NCBI GenBank assembly: GCA_937867135.1
Contig: CALMKK010000370.1
Location: 1 to 35,329, forward strand
Origin: an uncultured candidate division Zixibacteria bacterium
GTDB taxonomy: Bacteria > Zixibacteria > MSB-5A5 > GN15 > PGXB01
Length of the DNA stretch: 35,329 nt
Reading direction: 5' to 3'
The translations under genes were made by a program, and so were the position numbers. Numbering within the stretch: the first letter of the stretch is position 1; each line of letters starts with the position of its first letter. This document shows positions 1 through 7,924 of the stretch, piece by piece. A model generated the notes under the pieces. The model saw nothing but the letters and a program-made list of their open reading frames with translations. It made no database searches and had not been told where the DNA came from.

Positions 1-620
1 CCGGAACCGGGAAGAATAAAAATTTCGTTGGAGGCCGCCACGCCGCAAATCATTACTTTGGCCCCGCGCACTACGATTCCGTCCGGGCGCTTTTCGACGA
101 TACGAAGACACATATCCGGATTGTCCTGCGCAACCGGCGATTTGGTGCGATCCCCTTTCGGATCGGTGAGAGCTCCGGAGATAGTAATATCCCGCATTTG
201 AGCTTCACGAAGCCAGTTGAGTAACCGGACGTGATAATCAGTTCCCAATTTTTGATCCATCTCGTACGTGGTTATAAACATCGAATTAAGGGCGGTCCAG
301 CCGACACAGCGCCCGCCGGTGCAGGTCCCGGTTTTCTGAAACATATGTCGTTTCAGCCGGGAGTTGGCATACATATCTTCGGGTGCTCGAATAATCGATA
401 AATAGCGGCTAATTGGTTCGCCGGTAAGGGATGAAGTAGTGGTTAAAATGTCACGCTCGGCCGGATCCTCCAGCAATTTATAGGATTGACCGTGCCCTTC
501 GATCGTATTTCGCGTGGCCGGATGGGTGGTGACATCGTTAATCAATTCGTCAAATTTATAGATATTCGGCCGCATCCTGCGAAGAGATTCGAGATAATCG
601 GAATAAGTTCTTAAGGCCAT
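1..620 (-). CDS. 4-hydroxybutyryl-CoA dehydratase / 4-hydroxyphenylacetate 3-hydroxylase (HpaB/AbfD) family, N-terminal part
   Basis: Only the first 206 codons are in the window; the 3' end runs off the left edge. The protein starts MALRTYSDYLESLRRMRPNI and contains YEMDQKLGTDYH, GALTDPKGDR and LRIVEKRPDGIVVRGAK. These match my recollection of the N-terminal half of clostridial 4-hydroxybutyryl-CoA dehydratase (AbfD), an FAD and [4Fe-4S] enzyme that makes crotonyl-CoA. AbfD carries its first two cluster cysteines in a CxxxC stretch. Here the same place reads GTCTGGRCVG (CxxxxC), so both cysteines are kept with one extra residue between them. That favours the dehydratase/isomerase side over a plain HpaB monooxygenase. 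The other ligands (a His and a Cys further on) are outside the window, so the exact reaction is open. The ATG is preceded by AGGAG at 627-631. Confidence 0.85.
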   Translation of the reverse strand, partial: MALRTYSDYLESLRRMRPNIYKFDELINDVTTHPATRNTIEGHGQSYKLLEDPAERDILTTTSSLTGEPISRYLSIIRAPEDMYANSRLKRHMFQKTGTCTGGRCVGWTALNSMFITTYEMDQKLGTDYHVRLLNWLREAQMRDITISGALTDPKGDRTKSPVAQDNPDMCLRIVEKRPDGIVVRGAKVMICGVAASNEIFILPGS

Positions 621-664
621 TTGGGACTCCTGACGGTTATTTGGGAAGATTTAATACATGTTTA

Positions 665-693
665 AATATAAGCGGCCGGGGGTCTATTCGCAA
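665..693 (-). promoter_or_regulatory. Sigma70-type promoter for the HpaB/AbfD-family gene
   Basis: Read on the minus strand, TTGCGA (688-693) and TATATT (665-670) are separated by exactly 17 nt. The -10 matches 5 of 6 consensus bases and the -35 matches 4 of 6. Transcription would begin near 658, about 38 nt before the ATG at 620. Prediction by eye only. Confidence 0.5.
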
Positions 694-723
694 GCGAAGA
701 GACTTTCCTGCATTTGAAATCAC

Positions 724-751
724 TTGTCAGATATGGGACGAGTGCTATATT
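724..751 (+). promoter_or_regulatory. Sigma70-type promoter for the GT-C glycosyltransferase gene
   Basis: TTGTCA (724-729) and TATATT (746-751) are separated by 16 nt; each box has 5 of 6 consensus bases. The predicted start of transcription near 758 lies downstream of the in-frame TTG at 714. This supports the ATG at 774 as the real start codon. The promoter is divergent from the one at 665-693. Confidence 0.45.
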
Positions 752-773
752 AATACTATCCAGGTCGGCTTTT

Positions 774-2546
774 ATGCAGATTAGACAAGTCCTTTTTATT
801 CTTATATCGGTTTTAATTCTGGCCGTTTTAATAATCCATATAAGCCAGTATATATTTCTCTGTGACGACGCCTTTATTTCTTTCCGCTATGCCAAGAATT
901 TTGCTTCGGGAATGGGACTCGTCTTTAATTCGGGCGAGAGAGTCGAGGGGTATACCAATTTTCTCTGGACGATGATTTTGTCAATTATATCTTTTCTCGG
1001 GCCGGCCCCGGATCAGATGGCCAATATTTTGAGTGTCTTCTTTTCGTTGGGACTACTCGGCGTTTATTTCTACTTCAATCGGAAGTTTTTTTCAAAAGGG
1101 AGCAATGACTTTTTCATTCTTTTAGGGCCGCTATTCCTGGCGACAAATCGAACATATGCGGTCTGGTCCACCGGCGGACTGGAGACGGCGCTTTTTTCGA
1201 TTCTCCTATTCACGGCGATAATGATGCTGGTGGAAGCCAGGCAAAATAATCGGCGGCTTTATTGGTCGGCCCTGCTATTTTCACTTGCAGCCTTGACCCG
1301 TCCCGAGGGGATTCTGCTGTTCGCATCATTTTTCGGCTACTATCTGCTTACTATTATCAAGGATAAGTCACAAATAATTATATTAATTAAGGCCGCCGGG
1401 ATATTTGTGATTCTGGTCGGTTCTCATTTTATTTTTCGGTTAATTTATTACGGCTATCCCTTTCCCAATACTTTTTATGCCAAGGTGACCGGCGACTGGT
1501 TCGATGTCGGATTCATTTATCTCTGGCTTTTCATTCATGAATACGGACTCTATTTCATTATAATTATGGCGGCGCTGATTTTCGGCCGCCGCAAAATGCG
1601 GAAGGGACGGGGATATTTTTCGCTTATGTTGATTCCGTTTTTGCCATATGTGCTATATCTGGCTTATATCGGAGGCGACCATTTCGAATTTCGACCGTTG
1701 ATGCCCCTTATACCGTTCCTTGCACTTGTTGTTCAAGAGACAATTCGCGCTCTGTACGACCTGATAGCCGGATATAAAAAGACTATAGCCGGATTAGTAA
1801 TAACAGGCACGGCAGCCATTCTGCTTTTTTTCTGGACAGTTCCGTCACTTCTGTCGCATCTAAATTTCCCGGACAAATATGATTCCGCAATTGCGGTGCA
1901 GAGCGCCAAACCGGGAACATTGATGGCAAAAATTCCGGTGCTCAATCTTTATCTCAAGGCATTTGACTCTCTTCATGCCGTCGTAGCACTGCAATTTTCC
2001 GGGATACGCCAGGAGGAGCATAAAATGGCCCTGGAGCAAGTATTCGAGCCGCAGGCCATGATGATGAAGAAGATGGTGGAAAATAAATATATTCAGCCCG
2101 ATGAGATCATTTCTCTCTGGTGTGTCGGGGCGATTCCCTATTATTCGGGTTTGACAACCATAGATTTTCTGGGCCTGACCGATGAACATGTGGCGCATCG
2201 GGCGACCCTATGTCTGGCGGATATGGTTCGCCGTTCCAATCGGCTTATGGCCCATGAAAAGCGGGCCGACTGGAATTATTTGGCGCAGCGCAAGGTGCAA
2301 TTTATTTCCACCCATCCCTCCAGATTCTTTTTTCCTCAGGAGCAGTTTTTAACAAACGGGCAGTTGGATGCGAGCAAGATTCCGGAAAAAGCATTTCTGG
2401 CGCCGGTCGGCGAGGGGCAGATGTTTGTCTGGCGCTCCACTTTTCCTCCGGAATACTTTCGAACCACATTCAATAATCGCGGCTTGGATTTTTATTTAAA
2501 ATCGCCGCAGGGAACCATTATCTACTCTCCCGCATCGCAACATTAA
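774..2546 (+). CDS. GT-C fold membrane glycosyltransferase (AftB / GT39-like)
   Basis: This 590-aa polytopic inner-membrane protein begins with a TM helix and then DDAFISFRYAKNFASGMGLV and GERVEGYTNFLW. The DD pair after TM1 and this second stretch mark the GT-C family that includes the arabinofuranosyltransferase AftB and GT39-like mannosyltransferases, which use polyprenyl-phosphate sugars on the periplasmic side. About ten further hydrophobic helices follow, with YYGYPFPNTFYAKVTG near residue 240. The roughly 200-residue C-terminal part is soluble and probably periplasmic. Sugar and acceptor cannot be told. The reading frame extends upstream to a TTG at 714, but the first 20 residues look unlike a membrane N-terminus and overlap the likely promoter. 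AGG at 762-764 is a weak ribosome binding site. This is the only plus-strand gene in the window. Confidence 0.82.
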   Translation: MQIRQVLFILISVLILAVLIIHISQYIFLCDDAFISFRYAKNFASGMGLVFNSGERVEGYTNFLWTMILSIISFLGPAPDQMANILSVFFSLGLLGVYFYFNRKFFSKGSNDFFILLGPLFLATNRTYAVWSTGGLETALFSILLFTAIMMLVEARQNNRRLYWSALLFSLAALTRPEGILLFASFFGYYLLTIIKDKSQIIILIKAAGIFVILVGSHFIFRLIYYGYPFPNTFYAKVTGDWFDVGFIYLWLFIHEYGLYFIIIMAALIFGRRKMRKGRGYFSLMLIPFLPYVLYLAYIGGDHFEFRPLMPLIPFLALVVQETIRALYDLIAGYKKTIAGLVITGTAAILLFFWTVPSLLSHLNFPDKYDSAIAVQSAKPGTLMAKIPVLNLYLKAFDSLHAVVALQFSGIRQEEHKMALEQVFEPQAMMMKKMVENKYIQPDEIISLWCVGAIPYYSGLTTIDFLGLTDEHVAHRATLCLADMVRRSNRLMAHEKRADWNYLAQRKVQFISTHPSRFFFPQEQFLTNGQLDASKIPEKAFLAPVGEGQMFVWRSTFPPEYFRTTFNNRGLDFYLKSPQGTIIYSPASQH

Positions 2547-2571
2547 AAAATGGCCGGCGGATAGCCGGCCA
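2545..2571 (-). terminator. Rho-independent terminator of the haem-domain lipoprotein gene
   Basis: TGGCCGGC (2551-2558) and GCCGGCCA (2564-2571) form a perfect 8-bp stem with a 5-nt loop. On the minus strand it is followed by six T. It lies 25 nt after the stop of the minus-strand gene. It may also slow transcription arriving from the convergent glycosyltransferase gene, although there is no U-tract in that direction. Confidence 0.8.
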
Positions 2572-2595
2572 TAAATTCGAATCGATGAATATTCC

Positions 2596-3633
2596 CTAAC
2601 GTTTCAAAATCAGGTAAAGCGGCTTGGAGCCCGAATGCTGCCAGGAGGCATTGACCGGGTCGGCCGAATGAGCATTGGCGGCCGCGATGGTCACCTGTAC
2701 CGAATCAAGCCCGGCCAGGGCCAGATTAACATCATCGGCATGACCGGTATTAAGCGCCCGAGCCAGAACAATGGTCCAAGTGTGCGGCGTGGAAGTGGAA
2801 TCATATTGGGAGATTGCGGCGACATCCCAACGGCTGTAGCTGGAGCGGGTCGGCGAGTCATATATGGTCGAATCAATTCTGTATCCCGGCATTTTGTAGT
2901 CGGTCGGCCAGGTGATAGTGGCGTAATCCATAGTTACGGTATCGGTGAGATATAAATATGGCCCATGAAATTCGGTCGTGTCTTTGTGCATGTAATATGG
3001 GGTGTTGTTTTGAGCATTCCAGTTGTCTCGGTAAACATAGGCGTTTATGGTATTATCAAAGGCCCGGCCGGAGACATTATTCCACCATTCATCATCGGCC
3101 AGAAAACCGGGCGCCGTGGAGGTGGCGCTCCAATTTATAACATCGGCATGACCGGTGGTCGGCCTCATATTAGTGGCATGACACATTTTGGAGCAATCGG
3201 CCTTTTCGGTTCCATTATCGCCGGCATCGAACATGACAAAGAATCTGTCATCACCGGCCGAAGATACCTGTTCCCAGTCGATTACCTGTGTTAAGGGGCG
3301 CATATAATTCCCCCAGATATTGGCGTTGGCATCCTGCCATTTCGCCCGCAGGTAAAGGGTGTCGTTCTTCTTTATGGCCTTAAGAATGACATTAATTTTC
3401 CCTAAATCGGCATCGAACCCATAATCACTGCTTCCGCCTATTTCTATTGTGGCGGAATCGACCGCGCTCCAAATGGCGGCATTTACGTTGCTCATACCGG
3501 GAGCCGCCGTAGTATCGACCACCAATCTGATGAGCGGAACCGGCGGAGGAGGAGGATTGGAGCCTTTATCACCGCCGCAGCCGGCTATATAAATAATCGG
3601 GATAAACATAATAAGGATGGATAATTTTTTCAT
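2596..3633 (-). CDS. Lipoprotein with ethylbenzene-dehydrogenase-type (cytochrome c-552/DMSO reductase-like) haem-binding domain
   Basis: The 345-aa product starts with a lipoprotein signal peptide, lipobox IAGC with the lipidated Cys at residue 19, then a Pro-rich linker. The rest resembles the EB_dh domain (haem-b binding subunit fold of ethylbenzene dehydrogenase and related proteins). Supporting stretches are LYLRAKWQDAN near 93, DDRFFVMFDAGDNG near 130, CSKMCHATNM at 147-156, HADVINWSA near 162 and a TITWPTDYKMPGYR-type stretch. The spacing at 147-152 is CxxxCH, not the CxxCH of ordinary c-type cytochromes; I recall similar single CH motifs in stand-alone EB_dh proteins. It is probably an outer-membrane or periplasmic redox or ligand-binding protein, partner unknown. 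GGAGG precedes the ATG. It forms its own unit with a terminator at 2545-2571. Confidence 0.75.
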   Translation of the reverse strand: MKKLSILIMFIPIIYIAGCGGDKGSNPPPPPVPLIRLVVDTTAAPGMSNVNAAIWSAVDSATIEIGGSSDYGFDADLGKINVILKAIKKNDTLYLRAKWQDANANIWGNYMRPLTQVIDWEQVSSAGDDRFFVMFDAGDNGTEKADCSKMCHATNMRPTTGHADVINWSATSTAPGFLADDEWWNNVSGRAFDNTINAYVYRDNWNAQNNTPYYMHKDTTEFHGPYLYLTDTVTMDYATITWPTDYKMPGYRIDSTIYDSPTRSSYSRWDVAAISQYDSTSTPHTWTIVLARALNTGHADDVNLALAGLDSVQVTIAAANAHSADPVNASWQHSGSKPLYLILKR

Positions 3634-3666
3634 ATTTCCTCCGGGGTTCGATGAATCTTTACAAAT

Positions 3667-3695
3667 AACTTAAACTATTGCGGCATTTCTGTCAA
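3667..3695 (-). promoter_or_regulatory. Possible promoter for the haem-domain lipoprotein gene
   Basis: A perfect TTGACA (3690-3695, minus strand) is followed after 17 nt by TAAGTT (3667-3672). The -10 is poor (3 of 6). It lies in the 90-nt gap behind the GAF-PP2C gene, so the lipoprotein gene can have its own transcript. Confidence 0.4.
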
Positions 3696-3723
3696 TGTAT
3701 TATTTGGCGGACAAATGGGGCAT

Positions 3724-5463
3724 TCAGACTTTTTTCACTATCACCATCGTCAAATCATCGAAGACATGCGATTCCGCGGCAAAATCTCTGACGGCCTGAT
3801 AGATTTTTTGAAGTACTTCGGAAGCCCGTGCAGTCTGATTCCGTTTGAGGACCTCCACCAACCGCTCAATTCCAAAATCCTCTCCCTTACCATTTTTGGC
3901 CTCCGAGACGCCATCGGTATAGAACAGAATCAAATCTCCGGATTGAATAAAAATGGGACGTTCTTCATAATCGGTTTCGGGAATCACGCCCAGCGCCAGG
4001 CCGCCTTCTTTCAGAAATTCCATTCGTTTGTTGCGCCGCAGTAAAATCGGGTGATTATGTCCGCAATTTGAAAAGGTAAAAATGTCATTCTTGGAATCAA
4101 GGACCCCGTAAACGGCGGTAACATAATTCTCCCGTTCCACCGATTCATAAATGAGGGAATTGACTTTGCGGCAAATCATCCGAATGGCATAGTTATTCCG
4201 GATTTCGGCGATCAGCGAGGCCCTAAAGGCGGCCATAATCAGGGACGCCGGAATACCTTTTCCGGCCACATCGGCGATGGCGATTCCGGTTTGATGTTCA
4301 ATTATTTTAATGAAATCAAAATAATCGCCGCCGACTTCGCCCGACGGGATATTCACGCCGGAAATATCGTAGCCTGCAATTTGCGGATCATGTTTGGGCA
4401 GAAAGGTCAGCTGAATTTCGCGGGCAATGGCCAATTGCTCTTCGAGACGTTTGTTTTCCAGCATTTTTTTATGGAGCATCGCCCGCTCGATGGAAATGGC
4501 GGCATGACTGGCAAAAGCCAAAATAAGTTCCAGGCTCTTTCGATTGAAAAATGACAGATGATCCGATTCCAGATTTAAGACACCGATGATGCGGCCGTCG
4601 ATGCGAATCGGGGTCACAATTTCCGATTTGGTCTGTTGCCGGGCGCCGATATATCGTTCATCTTTGGTAACATCGGAAACAATTACAGCCTCGCCGTTTT
4701 TCGCAACCCATCCGACCAGGCCCTGACCTATTTTCAATTGGACATATTCCTGTCGGGAAGGGTCATAGCCATTGGCAAAAACGGTGGCAACCTCGCCTCT
4801 CTCTTCATTAATCAGGAATACTCCGCCGGCGTCGAAGCCGACAACTTTTTGAAGAGAATCGAGAATCAGTTGCAGGACTTCGTCGATATTCAGAGTACTG
4901 CTCAGTTTTTTCCCGACATCATAAAGCAATTGCCGTTCCATGGCCTCTTGTTTCGCTTCGCGGTAAAGTCTGGCGTTATCGATAGCGACCGCCATCTGGT
5001 TGGCCAAACCGACCATAGTATCCAGATCCTCGCTGCTGTATTCACCGTTGATTTTATTGATGGCTTCAATCACGCCGATCATTTGTCCCCGGCCGATCAG
5101 GGGAATGGCAAGAACCGATTTGAAGGAAAAGTCACCGATCGCATCAGCCTGCTGATGGTATCTCGGATCGGATAGAACATCGTTGATAATCACCGGTTCC
5201 TGGTGTTCCGCCACCCAGCCGATTATCCCCTGTCCTTTTGGCAGAGAGAGAGATTTGACCGAATAATCGCGCCCGTCGAAGAAACGGACTTTCATTACAT
5301 CCAGATTTTTATCCAAACGATAAGCCAGGGCGGCTTCGGAGCCGGTGGCGTCAACCGTCAGTTCCAATACCTGGCGCATTAATTCTTCATATTCCAGCGT
5401 GGAATTGAGCGTACGCGCCGCATGCAGGAATAATTTCTCTAATTTCGATTGATGTGTTGTCAT
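3724..5463 (-). CDS. Two-GAF SpoIIE-type (PP2C) serine phosphatase, RsbU-like
   Basis: This 579-aa soluble protein has GAF1 (about 20-165), GAF2 (about 180-328), a short helical linker (330-355) and a PPM/SpoIIE phosphatase domain (about 365-579). The metal-binding acidic residues are all present: GGDYFD with D380, IADVAGKG with D398, FYTDGVSEAKNG with D517, and FDDLTMVI with D569/D570. The family removes phosphate from Ser/Thr, classically of anti-anti-sigma factors in partner-switching pathways. GAF domains usually sense small molecules or redox state. No STAS or RsbW-like gene is beside it, so the substrate is encoded elsewhere. No TM helix, so cytoplasmic. The ATG at 5463 has a weak ribosome binding site. 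Confidence 0.9.
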   Translation of the reverse strand: MTTHQSKLEKLFLHAARTLNSTLEYEELMRQVLELTVDATGSEAALAYRLDKNLDVMKVRFFDGRDYSVKSLSLPKGQGIIGWVAEHQEPVIINDVLSDPRYHQQADAIGDFSFKSVLAIPLIGRGQMIGVIEAINKINGEYSSEDLDTMVGLANQMAVAIDNARLYREAKQEAMERQLLYDVGKKLSSTLNIDEVLQLILDSLQKVVGFDAGGVFLINEERGEVATVFANGYDPSRQEYVQLKIGQGLVGWVAKNGEAVIVSDVTKDERYIGARQQTKSEIVTPIRIDGRIIGVLNLESDHLSFFNRKSLELILAFASHAAISIERAMLHKKMLENKRLEEQLAIAREIQLTFLPKHDPQIAGYDISGVNIPSGEVGGDYFDFIKIIEHQTGIAIADVAGKGIPASLIMAAFRASLIAEIRNNYAIRMICRKVNSLIYESVERENYVTAVYGVLDSKNDIFTFSNCGHNHPILLRRNKRMEFLKEGGLALGVIPETDYEERPIFIQSGDLILFYTDGVSEAKNGKGEDFGIERLVEVLKRNQTARASEVLQKIYQAVRDFAAESHVFDDLTMVIVKKV

Positions 5464-5545
5464 ATCTTAATATAAGACCTGCGGGTTAAAGCCCGAAATA
5501 AAAAGTATATCATAACAGAATTCCGGAAATGTTAGGGTCATATTA

Positions 5546-5574
5546 AAAATAGAGACGGTCTTTCAAATTATCAA
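5546..5574 (-). promoter_or_regulatory. Possible promoter of the GAF-PP2C phosphatase gene
   Basis: TTGATA (5569-5574) and TATTTT (5546-5551) on the minus strand have a 17-nt spacer. The -35 matches 5 of 6 and the -10 matches 4 of 6. It would give a leader of about 76 nt before the ATG at 5463. The remaining intergenic DNA (5464-5713) shows only this and the weak terminator at 5659-5684. Confidence 0.4.
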
Positions 5575-5658
5575 AATCATTATACGACATCTAATTGGAG
5601 AAGGCCATAATATATATACGTGGCACAACATAAGGTATTGTAATGACTTATACCGCGC

Positions 5659-5684
5659 AAAAAGAGGAGGAAAGCATATCCTCT
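5659..5684 (-). terminator. Weak terminator after comM
   Basis: On the minus strand AGAGGA and TCCTCT pair (6 bp, 10-nt loop) and the stem is followed by a run of five T. It lies about 30 nt past the comM stop. The stem is short and only moderately GC-rich. Confidence 0.45.
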
Positions 5685-5713
5685 CCCAAAAACCATTTGG
5701 CGGCTTTTAATTC

Positions 5714-7255
5714 TCACATAAGCCAGAGATTCCTGTCCAGGGAGCGATAATGAATGGCCTCGGCAATATGAACGGCGTCAATTTGTTCGGCTCCTTCAAG
5801 ATCGGCGATTGTCCGCGCCACTTTAAGAATGCGGTCATACGCCCGTGCCGATAGCCCCTGGCGGTTGATCGCCAGATTCAATAAGGATTTCGATTTTTCA
5901 TCAATCGGGCAATAATTCCGAATGTCTTTGGACTGCATATGGGCGTTGCAGAAAATCTTTTTTTCATTATGGAACCGCTCCAGTTGCCGTTTGCGGGCGG
6001 TGTTGACCCGCGTCCGGATTATCTCCGATTTTTCGCCGGAAGCCTCGGACGACAGTTCTTTGAATTTGACCGAAGGAACCGTGATATGAATATCAATTCT
6101 GTCCAAAAGCGGCCCTGAAATGTGGGACATATAGCGCTGAATGGCCCCGGCGGTGCAATTACATTCATGACTGCTGTCACCAAAATAGCCGCAGGGACAG
6201 GGATTCATCGCCGCGGCCAGCATGAAAGCGGCCGGGTATGTCAGAGAGGTGGCGGCTCGCGACAGTGTGACATGGCCGTCTTCCATCGGTTGCCGAAGAA
6301 CCTCCAGCACATCCTTATGAAATTCGGCGATTTCATCGAGGAACAAGACGCCATGATGCGCCAGCGACACCTCGCCCGGTTTGGGAATGCGCCCGCCGCC
6401 GATCAGGCCGGCATCGGATACGGTATGATGCGGAGAGCGAAAGGGCCGGGTCGCAATTAGGGCGGTATTACCCGGCATCAGGCCCGCCACGGAATGTATT
6501 TTGGTTGTTTCTAAGGCTTCCGCCACGGTCATATCAGGGAGAATAGTGGGGAGCCGTCGGGCCAACATGGTTTTTCCGGAGCCGGGGGGGCCAATCATGA
6601 TTATATTATGCCCCCCCGCCGCGGCCACTTCCAGAGCCCGTTTGGCCGATTCCTGACCTTTTACGTCACAGAAATCGACATCGTATTTTCGTGACAGCGA
6701 AAAGACGGAATTTATATCAAGCTCGAAGCGGCTGATGGTGCTGGTATCCTCCAAAAAGGCCACCGCTTCTTTTAGCGAGTTGACCGGGTAAACCGGGAGA
6801 TTTTGCGCCATGGCCGCCTCGGAGGCGTTTTCTTTCGGCACCAATATTCCTTTTATTCCCTTGCTATCCTGAACATGCATGGCCATGGGAAGGACCCCGG
6901 GCACCGGACGCACCGCGCCATCGAGCGATAATTCGCCCAAAATAACATAGTCATCGAAGGAATCGCGTAAAATCTGACCGGTGGCGGCCAGGATACCGAC
7001 CGCCATCGGCAGATCGAAAGCCGAGCCCTCTTTGCGGATATCAGCGGGAGCCAGATTGATCGTGACCTTTTTATTGGGAAAAATGTAGTCGGAATTTTTG
7101 ATGGCGGCGGTAACTCGTTCTTTTGATTCCCGCACCGCCCCATCGGGCAACCCGACCGTAATGAAAAGGGGTAATTGTTGCTGTAAGTCGGCCTCGACTT
7201 CGACCAGATATGCATTTACCCCCAATGTTGCCGATGAATAAACTTTTGACAGCAT
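5714..7255 (-). CDS. comM: YifB/ComM-family Mg-chelatase-like AAA+ ATPase
   Basis: The 513-aa protein shows the full family layout: an N-terminal Lon-protease-like S5/ChlI domain (about 1-175; begins MLSKVYSSATLG), a central AAA+ module with Walker A GPPGSGKTMLARRLP, Walker B LFLDEIAEF and the ME/RQPMEDG segment, a CPCGYFGDSSHECNC zinc-type cysteine cluster, and the C-terminal Mg_chelatase_C domain (ARAYDRILKVARTIADLEG). ComM is a hexameric helicase that promotes branch migration during natural transformation; many non-competent bacteria carry it too. The frame continues upstream to a GTG at 7261, but GAGAGG sits 5 nt before the ATG at 7255 and directly against the GTG, so I take the ATG. Confidence 0.93.
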   Translation of the reverse strand: MLSKVYSSATLGVNAYLVEVEADLQQQLPLFITVGLPDGAVRESKERVTAAIKNSDYIFPNKKVTINLAPADIRKEGSAFDLPMAVGILAATGQILRDSFDDYVILGELSLDGAVRPVPGVLPMAMHVQDSKGIKGILVPKENASEAAMAQNLPVYPVNSLKEAVAFLEDTSTISRFELDINSVFSLSRKYDVDFCDVKGQESAKRALEVAAAGGHNIIMIGPPGSGKTMLARRLPTILPDMTVAEALETTKIHSVAGLMPGNTALIATRPFRSPHHTVSDAGLIGGGRIPKPGEVSLAHHGVLFLDEIAEFHKDVLEVLRQPMEDGHVTLSRAATSLTYPAAFMLAAAMNPCPCGYFGDSSHECNCTAGAIQRYMSHISGPLLDRIDIHITVPSVKFKELSSEASGEKSEIIRTRVNTARKRQLERFHNEKKIFCNAHMQSKDIRNYCPIDEKSKSLLNLAINRQGLSARAYDRILKVARTIADLEGAEQIDAVHIAEAIHYRSLDRNLWLM

Positions 7256-7324
7256 AAGCACCTCTCTAATGACGGCCGGATCTGCCGGTTTTTTCAGGTT
7301 TGTGGCTTTTGCCGGCTCGATAGT

Positions 7325-7357
7325 ATTATAGGAATGGGCGCTGACAGATGCTGTCAG
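7325..7357 (-). promoter_or_regulatory. comM promoter -10 with an upstream palindromic operator-like site
   Basis: A perfect TATAAT (7325-7330, minus strand) lies about 70 nt before comM. A perfect palindrome, CTGACAG-ATG-CTGTCAG (7341-7357), occupies the place where the -35 would be; no good -35 hexamer is visible. A dimeric regulator binding there would overlap RNA polymerase. The factor is unknown. There is no T-run beside the palindrome, so it is not a terminator for the gene at 7393. Confidence 0.4.
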
Positions 7358-7392
7358 TGAAAATTAGATAAATCTATAATAATCAGGAAATA

Positions 7393-7854
7393 TTAGAGTT
7401 TGTTCCAGAGCTCTATGCGGCGATAGAGGGCGGTATCGGAGGTTTTAAAAACAATCGTGCCATGATCCACCAGATAAAGATATTCCGCCTGAGGTTTTTC
7501 ATCGATGACACATTTTTGCGAACTATTTAAACCAATATTTTGAAGTTTCAATGAATCGCGGCCGAAAAGGAATTTCCCCGCTATGACATCGCAAAACAAC
7601 CAATCCTGATCCGCATCATTATGATACATGCGGAAGGTATCTGGCTCGACGAAATAGAAATTCATAGTATCGATTTTAATTAATTGATCCGGCGACTGCC
7701 AGTGTTGAATCACCTCATAAATACCTTTATAGGTCCCCGGCATGAATTGCACCGGGCTGGAGGTGCTATTTTTGCCGCAGCCGCCGCTTGTCACAAGAAG
7801 AGTCGAGGCGGCGGAAATAAAGAGGATTAAAAATATTATAAATAGGCGTCGCAT
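7393..7854 (-). CDS. Small lipoprotein, paralogue of the upstream one
   Basis: The 153-aa protein begins MRRLFIIFLILFIS and reaches a lipobox-like SGGC, so it is probably lipidated although the box is not ideal. The mature part starts GTYKGIYEVI and has FRMYHNDADQDWLFCDVIAG. Its neighbour has GNYHGMITVI, FWMYAEKTDLLPKVFCDITG and a later conserved Cys. The two are clearly related in length and motif order, suggesting a lipocalin-like or beta-rich fold. I recognise no family. An in-frame TTG three codons upstream is a possible start, but the ATG gives a cleaner signal peptide. It follows its paralogue after 70 nt that carries a hairpin (7876-7902). Confidence 0.65.
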   Translation of the reverse strand: MRRLFIIFLILFISAASTLLVTSGGCGKNSTSSPVQFMPGTYKGIYEVIQHWQSPDQLIKIDTMNFYFVEPDTFRMYHNDADQDWLFCDVIAGKFLFGRDSLKLQNIGLNSSQKCVIDEKPQAEYLYLVDHGTIVFKTSDTALYRRIELWNKL

Positions 7855-7875
7855 AGGATTCAAATTTTCTCTAGA

Positions 7876-7902
7876 AAACGGCCTTGTTTCAACGGGCCGT
7901 TT
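7876..7902 (-). terminator. Intergenic hairpin between the two lipoprotein genes
   Basis: AAACGGCC and GGCCGTTT form a perfect 8-bp stem with an 11-nt loop. On the minus strand the second arm ends in TTTT then CTAG, so it could be a weak terminator or an mRNA-processing hairpin that reduces expression of the second lipoprotein. There is no separate promoter visible between the genes. Confidence 0.4.
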
Positions 7903-7924
7903 GCAGGTAATACTTCACCTGATT

